NCBI RefSeq assembly: GCF_000298175.1
Contig: NZ_BAGZ01000005.1
Location: 186,001-250,000 of the forward strand
Length of the DNA: 64,000 nucleotides
Direction of reading: 5' to 3'
DNA from: Austwickia chelonae NBRC 105200
GTDB taxonomy: Bacteria; Actinomycetota; Actinomycetes; Actinomycetales; Dermatophilaceae
The position numbers and the translations under genes are program-made. This document shows, piece after piece, positions 46,432 to 56,000 of this stretch (position 1 is the stretch's first letter; every line of letters begins with the position of its first letter). The notes under the pieces are model-generated. The model did no database searches, was not told the origin of the DNA, and worked only from the letters and a program-made list of their open reading frames with translations.

Positions 46432-48542
46432 GCATCGACTTCACCGAGGTCTTCCCGGACGAGGTGGTCACCCGCGCCCTGGTCCGGGACATCGATCTCC
46501 CGGAGGGCGCCGGGACCATGGCCCTGGTGACCCTGGACAACGGCATGGACCACACTCGCCCGAATACGTTCGGGCCGCAGACCCTGACTCTGTTGGGTGA
46601 GGTCCTGGACGGGGTCGCAGCCCGGGCCGCTGCCGGTGAGATCGCTGCGGTCGGGATCACCGGGAAACCCTTCATCCTGGCCGCAGGTGCCGATCTGTCC
46701 GGAGTGGCCAAGGTCACACGCCGGGAGCAGGGTCGGGCGATCGCCGAGTTGGGCCACCGGACCTTCTCGAAACTCACCGATATGGGAGTTCCGACCTTCG
46801 CCTTCATGAATGGGTTGGCGTTGGGCGGAGGCGTCGAGGTCAACCTTTACTGCACCTACCGGACGATCTCTTCCGGGGTCCCTGCTCTCGCCCTGCCCGA
46901 GTGTTTCCTCGGCTTGCTCCCCGGCTGGGGTGGCACGTGGCTGCTGCCGAATCTGATCGGTATCGAACGTGCGCTCAAGGTGGTGATCGAGAACCCGTTG
47001 TCGATGAACAAGATGCTGAAAGGTCCGCAGGCCTTCGATCTCGGCATCGCCGACGCACTCTTCGAGCCCGCTGATTTCCTCGCGCAGTCGCTCGTCTGGG
47101 CCTCCCAGGTACTCACCGGGCAGGTCACGGTAGAGCGGGCACCAGTCCAGCGCGACGAATCGACTTGGGCCGCAGCGATCGACACGGCCAGATCTTTCGT
47201 GGACATGAAGACCGGTGGCCATTCTCCGGCTCCGTACCGGGCGCTGGAGCTGTTGGCCGCGTCCAGGACGAACACCCGTGAGGAGGGATTCGAAGCGGAG
47301 AACGAGGCGCTGGCCGATCTCATCATGAGCGATGAGCTCAGGGCCGGGCTCTACGCCTTCGACCTGGTCCAGAAGCGCGCGAAACGGCCTGCGGGAGCTC
47401 CCGATCGGACCCTGTCGCGGAAGGTCACCAAGGTAGGGGTCGTCGGAGCCGGCCTGATGGCGAGCCAGCTCGCGCTGCTCTTCGTGCGTCGGTTGAAGGT
47501 GCCTGTGGTGATCACCGATCTGGACGCCGAGCGCGTGGCCAAGGGCGTCGCCTACGTCCATGCAGAACTGGACAAGCTCGTCGTCAAGGGTCGTCTGAGC
47601 GCGGACAAGTGCAATCGTTTCAAGGCGTTGATCACCGGGTCCACCGAGAAGTCCGACTTCGCCGACGCGGAATTCGTCATCGAGGCAGTCTTCGAGGAGA
47701 TGGCGGTCAAGAAACAGGTGTGGCGGGAGGTCGAGGAGGTCGTCGGACCGGAGTGTGTCCTGGCGACGAACACGTCCTCGCTGTCGGTCACCGAGATGGC
47801 TGCTGACCTGGAGCATCCTGATCGGGTCGTCGGTTTCCACTTCTTCAACCCCGTGGCTGTGATGCCGTTGTTGGAGATCGTCGAAGGTGAGAAGACCGAC
47901 GAGGCGACCTTGGCGACGGCTTTCGCCACCGGCCGGGCCTTGGGCAAGACCACGATCCGGGTCAAGGACAGTCCCTCTTTCATCGTGAACCGTCTGCTGG
48001 GAAGATTCATGTCGGACATGGCCCGGATCGTCGATGCGGGAACTCCGATGGAGATCGCAGACCAGGGATTCTCCGGGGTGGCTCCGATGCCACCGTTCGT
48101 CCTGATGGGACTGGTGGGGCCGGCCATCGCTCTGCACAACAACGAGAGTCTGGCGAAGGCCTTCCCCGAGAGGTTCTACATATCGGAGAACCTCCGCCGC
48201 GTGGTGAAGGCCGGTAAGAGTAGTTATTACACCTTCGGCTCCTCGGGGATGATCGTGGATCCGGAGATCCTGGCTCTGTACGAGCTCCCGGCGGAACCGG
48301 TGGTGCTCACCGCCGAGGAAGTGCGGGAGAAGGTGTTGGCAGGACTGGCCGAAGAAGCCCGGCTCATGCTGGACGAAGGTGTGGTCGCCGCTCCGATGGA
48401 TATCGATCTGGGCATGATCACCGGCGCCGGGTTCCAGTTCTGGAACGGAGGGCTCACTCCTCTGCTGGATCGCACCGGGAAGGCCGAGCAGGTGACCGGT
48501 GCGCGGTTCCTCCCCCGCGGGGCAGCTGACGTCCCGGCCTGA
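46428..48542 (+). CDS. fadB: Multifunctional beta-oxidation protein: enoyl-CoA hydratase / 3-hydroxyacyl-CoA dehydrogenase
   Basis: 704 aa. The crotonase domain (about 1-300) keeps both catalytic glutamates (LALGGGVEVNLY, LALPECFLGLLPGWGGT) and the oxyanion region GKPFILAAGADLSG. The NAD-binding domain starts near residue 340 (KVGVVGAGLMASQLALLF), has ATNTSSLSVTEMA and VVGFHFFNPVAVMPLLEIV with catalytic His, and ends in two C-terminal dehydrogenase domains. It acts on trans-2-enoyl-CoA to 3-ketoacyl-CoA, feeding FadA. Cytoplasmic. Confidence 0.95.
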   Translation: MSIDFTEVFPDEVVTRALVRDIDLPEGAGTMALVTLDNGMDHTRPNTFGPQTLTLLGEVLDGVAARAAAGEIAAVGITGKPFILAAGADLSGVAKVTRREQGRAIAELGHRTFSKLTDMGVPTFAFMNGLALGGGVEVNLYCTYRTISSGVPALALPECFLGLLPGWGGTWLLPNLIGIERALKVVIENPLSMNKMLKGPQAFDLGIADALFEPADFLAQSLVWASQVLTGQVTVERAPVQRDESTWAAAIDTARSFVDMKTGGHSPAPYRALELLAASRTNTREEGFEAENEALADLIMSDELRAGLYAFDLVQKRAKRPAGAPDRTLSRKVTKVGVVGAGLMASQLALLFVRRLKVPVVITDLDAERVAKGVAYVHAELDKLVVKGRLSADKCNRFKALITGSTEKSDFADAEFVIEAVFEEMAVKKQVWREVEEVVGPECVLATNTSSLSVTEMAADLEHPDRVVGFHFFNPVAVMPLLEIVEGEKTDEATLATAFATGRALGKTTIRVKDSPSFIVNRLLGRFMSDMARIVDAGTPMEIADQGFSGVAPMPPFVLMGLVGPAIALHNNESLAKAFPERFYISENLRRVVKAGKSSYYTFGSSGMIVDPEILALYELPAEPVVLTAEEVREKVLAGLAEEARLMLDEGVVAAPMDIDLGMITGAGFQFWNGGLTPLLDRTGKAEQVTGARFLPRGAADVPA

Positions 48543-48601
48543 AAGCGCTCGTCAACCCCAGGATCGGTCAGCTGATTCCCAGCGTTCTGTCATATGTCTC
48601 A

Positions 48602-48637
48602 CGGTCGAGGCGCGCCCATCGGGGCGCGCCTCGACCG
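48602..48637 (+). terminator. Terminator after fadB
   Basis: Perfect 15-bp stem (48602-48616 with 48623-48637), loop CATCGG, 60 bp after the fadB stop. Confidence 0.85.
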
Positions 48638-48812
48638 CATGGGCCGCAAATTCGGGCAATCTTCTGTCTCAGTAGTTCTGAGGTCCGTGTCAACGAGAGC
48701 TCCGTCGATGTGAAAGACTTGGGCGATCGTCCTGACCCGTTCGTGGAACCTGCCACGAACGGCTCGCCGCCGCGCCTGGATACACCAGAAACACGCCGCG
48801 ACCGGCCCATAT

Positions 48813-48831
48813 CTCATATGTGAGCTATTCT
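48813..48831 (+). promoter_or_regulatory. Inverted repeat and -10 box of the XRE-MurA gene
   Basis: CTCATATGTGAG (48813-48824; CTCA/TGAG arms around TATG) sits directly upstream of TATTCT (48826-48831), which is six bases before the ATG at 48838. An operator in the spacer of a leaderless promoter would let the XRE domain repress its own gene (inference). Confidence 0.5.
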
Positions 48832-48837
48832 AGAAAC

Positions 48838-50367
48838 ATGAGTGAGGACTACTTGGCACGTATCGGAGGCCTCATCCGAGACGCCCGCCGCCACAAGGGA
48901 CTGACCCAGGCGGAACTGGCCGAAAACCTCGGCACGAGCCAGAGCGCTGTGGCCCGCATCGAGCAGGGCAAACAAAATCTGAGCCTGGAGATGCTGGCAC
49001 GCATCGGCGAGTCCCTCGATTCGGAATTCGTGTCGCTCGGCTCCTCCGGGCCCCAACATCTACGCATCAAGGGCGGCACCAAGCTGTCCGGCGCCATCGA
49101 CGTCAAAACCAGCAAGAACGCCGCCGTCGCGCTCCTGTGCGCCGCCCTGCTGAACCGGGGGCGGACCACCTTGCGCAGCATCGCGCGGATCGAAGAGGTC
49201 AACCGGATCATCGAGGTTCTCCAGAGCATCGGGGTCCGGACCAGATGGCTCCCCGGGACCAGCGACCTGGAGATCATCCCCCCCGAGCGGGTCGACCTCT
49301 CCTCAATGGACCTGGCCGCGGCCCGGCGCACCCGGACCATCATCATGTTCTTCGCGCCGCTCCTGCACGACTTCGACTCCTTCTCCCTACCGTTCTCAGG
49401 CGGCTGCGACCTGGGGTCCCGCACCATCGAACCGCACATGACCGCGCTGCGCAGCTTCGGCCTCATGGTGCAGGCCACCAACGGTTTCTACGAGGCGACC
49501 GTCGACCGCTCCGTCCGCCCGACCCGCGCCATCGTGCTCACCGAACGCGGTGACACAGTCACCGAGAACGCCCTGATGGCTGCAGCCCGTTACGAGGGTG
49601 AAACTGTCATCCGCAACGCCAGCCCGAACTACATGGTTCAGGACCTGTGCTTCTTCCTCCAGAAGCTCGGCGTCGACGTCGACGGTATCGGCACGACCAC
49701 CCTCCGAGTACGCGGACGCTCCCATATCGACGTCGACGTCGACTACGCGCCCAGCGAGGACCCCATCGAGGCGATGAGTCTGCTGGCCGCCGCCGTCGTG
49801 ACGGAATCACGGATCACCATCCGCCGGGTCCCGGTCGAATTCCTCGAGATCGAACTCGCCCTACTCACCGAGATGGGTATGAAGTACGAGCTCAGCGAGG
49901 AATACGCCTCGGCCAACGGGAAGACCCGCCTGGTCGACCTGACGACCGTGCCCGGCCCTCTCGTCGCTCCTATCGACAAGATCCACCCGATGCCTTTCCC
50001 CGGGCTCAACATCGACAATCTCCCCTTCTTCGCGCTCATCGGTGCTGTCGCCCAGGGACGCACCATGATCCACGACTGGGTGTACGAGAACCGGGCCATC
50101 TACCTGACCGAACTCACCAAAGTCGGCGTGAAGGTCCAACTCCTCGACCCCCACCGGGTCCTGATCGACGGCCCCACCCGTTGGCGAGCCGCAGAGGTCG
50201 TCTGCCCGCCTGCTCTGCGACCCGGTGTGGTCATCCTCATCGCCATGCTGGCCACCCCCGGAACTTCCGTTCTGCGTAATGTCTACGTGATCAACCGCGG
50301 ATACGAAGACCTCGCAGAACGCCTCAACGCGCTCGGCGCCAGCGTGACCACCTTCCGGGACATCTAA
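48838..50367 (+). CDS. XRE helix-turn-helix fused to a MurA-like enolpyruvyl transferase
   Basis: 509 aa. Residues 1-70 are an XRE/Cro domain (RIGGLIRDARRHKGLTQAELAENLGTSQSAVARIEQGKQNLS). Residues about 80-509 are an EPSP-synthase/MurA fold. MurA active-site features are kept: Lys-Asn in KTSKNAAVALLCAALL, Cys in SGGCDLGSRTIEPH (E. coli C115 position), Asp in LNIDNLPFFALIG, Arg in PPALRPGVVILIA and the YENR loop. So PEP transfer to UDP-GlcNAc may still occur. Fusions like this have been annotated in actinobacteria; I know of no established function. It could be a second MurA or a metabolite-sensing regulator. The ATG at 48838 fits a TATTCT box six bases before. Confidence 0.85.
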   Translation: MSEDYLARIGGLIRDARRHKGLTQAELAENLGTSQSAVARIEQGKQNLSLEMLARIGESLDSEFVSLGSSGPQHLRIKGGTKLSGAIDVKTSKNAAVALLCAALLNRGRTTLRSIARIEEVNRIIEVLQSIGVRTRWLPGTSDLEIIPPERVDLSSMDLAAARRTRTIIMFFAPLLHDFDSFSLPFSGGCDLGSRTIEPHMTALRSFGLMVQATNGFYEATVDRSVRPTRAIVLTERGDTVTENALMAAARYEGETVIRNASPNYMVQDLCFFLQKLGVDVDGIGTTTLRVRGRSHIDVDVDYAPSEDPIEAMSLLAAAVVTESRITIRRVPVEFLEIELALLTEMGMKYELSEEYASANGKTRLVDLTTVPGPLVAPIDKIHPMPFPGLNIDNLPFFALIGAVAQGRTMIHDWVYENRAIYLTELTKVGVKVQLLDPHRVLIDGPTRWRAAEVVCPPALRPGVVILIAMLATPGTSVLRNVYVINRGYEDLAERLNALGASVTTFRDI

Positions 50368-50378
50368 GGCACCTGAAA

Positions 50379-50439
50379 CATGAAGTGAGGCCTCCGGCAT
50401 TTCCCTGAAGAGGGGAAATGCCGGAGGCCTCACTTTATG
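50379..50439. terminator. Bidirectional terminator between XRE-murA and dxs
   Basis: A 26-bp arm (from 50379) pairs with its complement ending at 50439, one G-T pair, small loop. It lies between convergent genes. Confidence 0.9.
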
Positions 50440-50473
50440 TTCTCCCGGTTCGTCCGGAGATCGGCGCATCAGA

Positions 50474-52336
50474 TCAGTCAGGCAGCCTCTGCGCGATGGA
50501 CTCAGCGGTCAGGCCGATCTCCTCCAGGATCTGCCCGCGGCTCGCATGGTCGAGGAAACGCTTCGGCACGCCGAACTGCTTCACCGGGGCGGCCAGGCCC
50601 GCTTCGGAGCAGGCCAGGGCGACAGCGGCGCCGATCCCGCCTCCGACGAGGTTGTCCTCGATCACTACCACCCGTGCGGCCCCCCGAGCCACATCGATGA
50701 GCTCACCCGGGACCGGAAGACACCACCGTGGGTCGACCACCCTGACTCGACGACCACGTTCGCTCAACAACTCCGACACCTGCAGCGCGAGCGGAACGAA
50801 AGAACCCAGTCCGATCACGAGGTCGTCGACCTCGTCGTACTCGTCCGGCTCGGCCAGGATGTCCACGACACCGATACTGCGGATCTCGTCGATCGGCGCC
50901 GGCGGATTTCCCTTGGAGAAACGGATGACCGTAGGGGCGTCGTCGACCTCGACAGCGTCCTGAAGCGCCTGCGCCACCCTGATGCCATCCCGAGGAGCAG
51001 CCAGTGACAGTCCTGGCACGATATTCGCCAGGGTCATGTCCCACATCCCGTTGTGGGAGGCCCCGTCACTGCCGGTGATCCCGGCTCGGTCGAGAACGAA
51101 AGTCACCCCGGCCTGATGCAAAGCACAATCCATCAACATCTGATCAAAAGCACGGTTGAGGAATGTGGAATATACGGCCACTACCGGGTGCAAACCTCCG
51201 AAAGCCAAGCCGGCCGCCATGGTCACCGCATGTTGCTCCGCGATCCCAACGTCGAACACCCGGTCAGGAAAACGTTCGGCAAAACCCTTCAAACCAACCG
51301 GTATCAACATGGCCGCGGTCAAAGCGACCACATCGTCCCGCTCCTCGCCGATTTTCTCGATCGCCTCCGAGAAATCATCCGTCCAGGACCGGCCGGACAC
51401 CTCGAGAGGAAGACCCGTCTCCGGATTGATCACCCCCACCGCGTGGAAACGATCGTCATCGTGATTACAGGCGTGTTCGTAGCCATTCCCCTTACGGGTC
51501 ATCACATGCACGATGACCGGAGCGCCATAACCCTTCGCCTGTTTCAGCGCGACCTCGACGGCCTGGACATCATGTCCGTCCACCGGCCCGACATACTTCA
51601 GCCCAAGGTCCTCGAAGAGCCCCTGAGGGGCCACGATGTCCTTCAATCCCTTCTTCATCCCATGCAATGTCCCCAATGCGGGACGGCCCACCACCGGGGT
51701 CCGGGACAAGGTCTCCTTACCCCAACTCAGCAACTTCTCGTACTCGCGGGTCGTCCGCAGCCAAGCCAGGTGCTCAGCCAGCCCCCCGATCGTCGGGGCA
51801 TAACTACGAGTGTTGTCGTTCACCACGATCACCAGCGGCAGGTCTTTGACACTGGCGAGATTGTTCAAGGCCTCCCAGGCCATTCCACCGGTCAATGCCC
51901 CGTCACCGATCACCGCCACCGTATGCCGGTCGTACTCGCCTCGGATACGACGAGCCTGCGCGATACCGGTCGCCCAGGACAGCGACGTCGAAGCGTGACT
52001 GTTCTCCACCACGTCGTGTTCCGACTCGGCCCGCGACGGATAACCCGACAAGCCGCCCTTCGAACGGAGACGGGAGAAATCCTGGCGACCCGTCAACAAC
52101 TTGTGCACATAACTGATGTGCCCAGTGTCGAAAACAAGGGTGTCATGAGGACTGTCGAAGACTCTGTGCAGAACCATCGTGAGCTCCACGACCCCAAGAT
52201 TGGGACCGAGATGCCCGCCGGTGGCCGACACTGCCCGCACCAGGAACCCGCGGATCTCCTCCGCCAACTCCTCGAGTTGGTCGTGGTCGAGATTCCGCAG
52301 GTCCGCGGGGTTATTGATCTGATCCAGCAGGGACAC
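50474..52336 (-). CDS. dxs: 1-deoxy-D-xylulose-5-phosphate synthase
   Basis: 620 aa. Condenses pyruvate and glyceraldehyde 3-phosphate with thiamine diphosphate, the entry step of the MEP isoprenoid pathway. Motifs: [34 protein letters not shown] site [18 protein letters not shown] with [18 protein letters not shown], and in the second half [17 protein letters not shown] and [18 protein letters not shown]. The GTG at 52336 is the family start. Gene neighbours hemE, DUF3000 and rnd are also near dxs in mycobacteria (Rv2678c-Rv2682c). Confidence 0.96.
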   Translation of the reverse strand: MSLLDQINNPADLRNLDHDQLEELAEEIRGFLVRAVSATGGHLGPNLGVVELTMVLHRVFDSPHDTLVFDTGHISYVHKLLTGRQDFSRLRSKGGLSGYPSRAESEHDVVENSHASTSLSWATGIAQARRIRGEYDRHTVAVIGDGALTGGMAWEALNNLASVKDLPLVIVVNDNTRSYAPTIGGLAEHLAWLRTTREYEKLLSWGKETLSRTPVVGRPALGTLHGMKKGLKDIVAPQGLFEDLGLKYVGPVDGHDVQAVEVALKQAKGYGAPVIVHVMTRKGNGYEHACNHDDDRFHAVGVINPETGLPLEVSGRSWTDDFSEAIEKIGEERDDVVALTAAMLIPVGLKGFAERFPDRVFDVGIAEQHAVTMAAGLAFGGLHPVVAVYSTFLNRAFDQMLMDCALHQAGVTFVLDRAGITGSDGASHNGMWDMTLANIVPGLSLAAPRDGIRVAQALQDAVEVDDAPTVIRFSKGNPPAPIDEIRSIGVVDILAEPDEYDEVDDLVIGLGSFVPLALQVSELLSERGRRVRVVDPRWCLPVPGELIDVARGAARVVVIEDNLVGGGIGAAVALACSEAGLAAPVKQFGVPKRFLDHASRGQILEEIGLTAESIAQRLPD

Positions 52337-52547
52337 TTCACGTGCGCTTTCATCCGGTCCATTTCGTCCTGAGAGAGCCTACGCCGTCTGCAGGAGAACC
52401 GTGGCAACAGCACCACCCTCGTACAGGACACAGACCGAGAAGAAAACACTCCGAGGAAAAGGAACAACCCTGTTGTTCCTGGCAATCGACGAATTCTGCT
52501 ACCTGATCCCACCAGGCTCGCCACAGACCAGAAGACCACCACCTGTC

Positions 52548-52553
52548 TAGGGT
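52548..52553 (+). promoter_or_regulatory. -10 box of HIT gene (leaderless)
   Basis: TAGGGT, six bases before the ATG at 52560. The intervening GGAGAC could also serve as a close ribosome site. Confidence 0.4.
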
Positions 52554-52559
52554 GGAGAC

Positions 52560-52994
52560 ATGACCAGTATCTTCAGCCGCATCATCGCAGGTGAGATCCC
52601 GGGCAGGTTCGTCTGGGAAGATCCCCACTGTGTCGCTTTCCTCACCATCGCCCCGCTGACCCCAGGACATGCCCTGGTCGTACCGCGCGAAGAGATCGAA
52701 CAGTGGACCGACGCGTCCTCCGAGCTGTTCACCCATCTCACCCGAGTAGCCCAGATCATCGGAAGAGCCCAACAGCAGGAATGGAAATCACCCCGCATCG
52801 GGCTGCTCGCCCAGGGATTCGAAGTAGCACACCTCCACCTGCACGTCTGGCCCGCCAGCTCCACCGCCGACTTCGACATCGACCGCGCCGACCACGACCC
52901 CTCCCCCGAACGGATGGACGACGACGCGGCACGGCTGCGTGACCGGCTCCGCTCCATGGGACACGGCAGTCATGTCCCTGACGGAAAACACTGA
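52560..52994 (+). CDS. HIT family nucleotide-binding protein
   Basis: 144 aa. Histidine triad HLHLHVWP near residue 95, N-terminal IFSRIIAGEIPGRFVWED and APLTPGHALVVPREE are typical HIT hydrolase features. Such proteins split AMP or similar groups from aminoacyl- or lysyl-AMP and dinucleotides. Substrate not evident. It is convergent with hrpA. Confidence 0.92.
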   Translation: MTSIFSRIIAGEIPGRFVWEDPHCVAFLTIAPLTPGHALVVPREEIEQWTDASSELFTHLTRVAQIIGRAQQQEWKSPRIGLLAQGFEVAHLHLHVWPASSTADFDIDRADHDPSPERMDDDAARLRDRLRSMGHGSHVPDGKH

Positions 52995-53050
52995 TCCGGA
53001 GGTCACCCCGGGCGAAGACAAAACCGTGGGAGGGCGCCCCCGCCCGGGAC

Positions 53051-56000
53051 TCACCGTGCGTGCGCGTCCTCCACCGCGTCCATCGCCTTGTAGATCCGCT
53101 TCTCCGATACCGGTCCGGCCGTACCCAACCGCTGGGCGAACAGACTGACCCGGAGCTCCTCGACCATCCACCGCAGTGCCCGGACGTCCGCAGCCCCCCG
53201 CTCACCGGCCGGCAAGGACTCGACCACCTTGACACGCTCGGCCTCCACCCGAGCCACCTGGTCAGCGCGTTCGGCATCCCGCCGCAGATCCAAGGCGCCT
53301 TTCTCGACCCGCTCGATCATCCCCGCCAGATAGCGAGGAAGATGGCGGAGCTGATCCAGCCCGGTAGCAGCGACAAACCCCTTGTAGACCAAGGCATCGA
53401 GCTGGGAGGTCAGATCCGCCTTCAACTCCGCAGCGGCAGGAGATCTCATCCGATCCAAGCTCAGACGCACCGCCAGCGCCCGATCGAGCACCGGATGCAC
53501 GAGTTCCACGATCTCGATCACCTGAGGAACGACCTCTCGACGTACCGCCGCGAGCGCCTCCTGGAAATCCTGCTCGGTACGGATCCGCCGACCGGGTTTG
53601 GCAGCGACGATCCGGGCGGCGATGGCATCGACCGCACAAGCCAGGACATCGTCCAACAGCGCAGGGACGGAACCGTGAGGATTGTGCCCCAATGCCAGCT
53701 TCTGCGCATTGGTCAGCAGACCCAGTATCCGCTGCCAGGGAGCTGTCGTGTTGAGCAACAGCAGACGCCGGACGCCCAGGCGGGTCGCGCTCTCCTGCTC
53801 CGCGGCGCTGGCCAGGACCTGGACGGCGACAGTGTCACCTTCGTCGACCAGAGCTGGAAAGCCCTGGATGGTGGTGCGGCCGCGCTCGGCCTCGAAAGTA
53901 TCCGGCAACGGGCCGAAGGACCAGGTCGTCAGGCCGTTCTTCTCCAAGGAACCTGCGGCTCGAGCCATGGTGTTGCGCACCTTCGGAGCAAGCTGTTCCT
54001 GAAGGGAAGTCAAGGACTTGCCCTCGGCGAGTCGGCGTCGCCTGGTGTCCTCGATCCGGAAGGTCATCCGTAGATGATCGGGAAGTCGTTCCGAGTCGAA
54101 ATCGGTCGGATCGACCCTGACCCCGGTATTGACCCACAGCGCACGGGCCAGTTCTTCGGCGAGCGTCCCCTCTGCGGGGTCAGCCTGGTCGAGAGCACGT
54201 CGGGCGTGGTCGGGGGTCGGGACGAAATGCTTCCGAACCGCCTTGGGCAGGCTCTTCAGCAAGGCGGTGGCCAGCTCGGCCCTCAGCCCAGGTACGAGCC
54301 AGTCGAAACCGACGTCGTCGACCTGGTTGAGCACGTCGAGAGGGATATGACAGGTCACCCCGTCGGCGTCGCTGCCAGGTTCGAACTGGTAGGTCAGCCG
54401 CAAAGCCATGTCCCCCTGATGCCATGCCTGCGGATAATCGCGGGCGAAAGCCTCGTCGATCCCACCCGAGGCCTCTGCCACCAGCAGATCCTCGGTAAAG
54501 GTCAACAGGTCGGGCCGGCGGCGGCGTTCCTTCTTCCACCAGGCGTCGAAGTGCGCACCTGAGACGACCTCCTTGGGGATGCGGTGATCGTAGAATTCGA
54601 CCAGGTCCTCGTCCTCGACGAGAATGTCCCGCCGTCGAGCGCGGGACTCCCATTCGGTGAGCTTGTCCACGAGCTTGCGGTTGTCGTGGAAGAAACGGTG
54701 TGGAGTCGTCCAATCGCCCTCGACAAGCGCATGTCGGATGAACAGGTCGCGGCTGACCTCCGGGTCGATCCGGCCGTACTGGACCGTTCGGTCCGCGACC
54801 AGGGGCACACCGTAGAGGGTGACCCGCTCGGTGGCGATCGCCGAGCCCGTCGACTTGGACCACCGAGGCTCCGAATAGCTGCGCTTGACCAGGTGCTGGG
54901 CTGCCCGTTCGATCCAGTCCGGGTCGGTGACCGCATTGGTGCGGGCCCACAGCCGGGTCGTCTCGACGAGCTCGGCAGACATCACCCAGTCCGGTTGACG
55001 GCGGAAGAGCACCGAACCGGGCTGGATGGCGAAACGGGCCCCCCGCGCGCCGAGATAGTCACGTTTCTCCGCATCCCGCAGGCCGACATGGGAGAGCAGC
55101 CCCGTCAGCAGAGCCCGATGCACGGCGTCGGTGTCTGCAGACCGGGTGTTCTCGGTCAGTCCGAGATCCCGCGCGACCGCACGCAACTCCCGATGCAGGT
55201 CCTGCCACTCACGGATACGCAGGTAGTGCAGATACTCGGCCTGGCACATCCGGCGGAAGGCGCTGCCGGATTTCTCCTTCTGAGCCGTCCGGAGATAACG
55301 CCACAGATTGAGCAAGGTGACGAAATCGGAGTGTTCGTCCTTGAACCTCGCGTGAGCCTGGTCCGCCTGGGTCTGTTTGTCCACCGGCCGTTCCCGGACG
55401 TCCTGGATCGACAACGCCGACACGATGATCAACACTTCGCGCAGCGAACCTTCCTCTGCGGCCGCGAGGATCATCCGAGCCATCCGCGGATCCACCGGGA
55501 CCGCTGCGAGCTGTCGGCCCACCGGAGTGAGTCTGCGACGAGGGTCTGGCTCGTCGGGATCGATGGCATGCAATTCGTGCAACAATCGCAGACCATCGGT
55601 GATCATCCGGTTGTCCGGGCGCTCCACGAACGGGAAACGGGCGATATCCCCCAGCCCGAGAGAGGTCATCTGCAGGATGACCGACGCGAGATTGGTCCGT
55701 AGGATCTCAGGGTCGGTGAACTCGCTGCGACCCGCGAACTCCTCCTCCGCGTACAACCGGATCGCGATACCGTCCGCCACCCGTCCGCAACGGCCCGAAC
55801 GCTGGTTCGCGCTCGCCTGGCTGATCGGTTCGATGGGCAGTCGCTGCACCTTCGTACGCTGGGAGTAACGGGAGATACGTGCGGTTCCCGCGTCGACGAC
55901 ATACCGGATACCGGGGACGGTCAACGAGGTCTCGGCGACATTCGTGGCCAGGACGATACGGCGGCCGGAATGACGGGCGAAGACCCGGTGCTGTTCCGCC

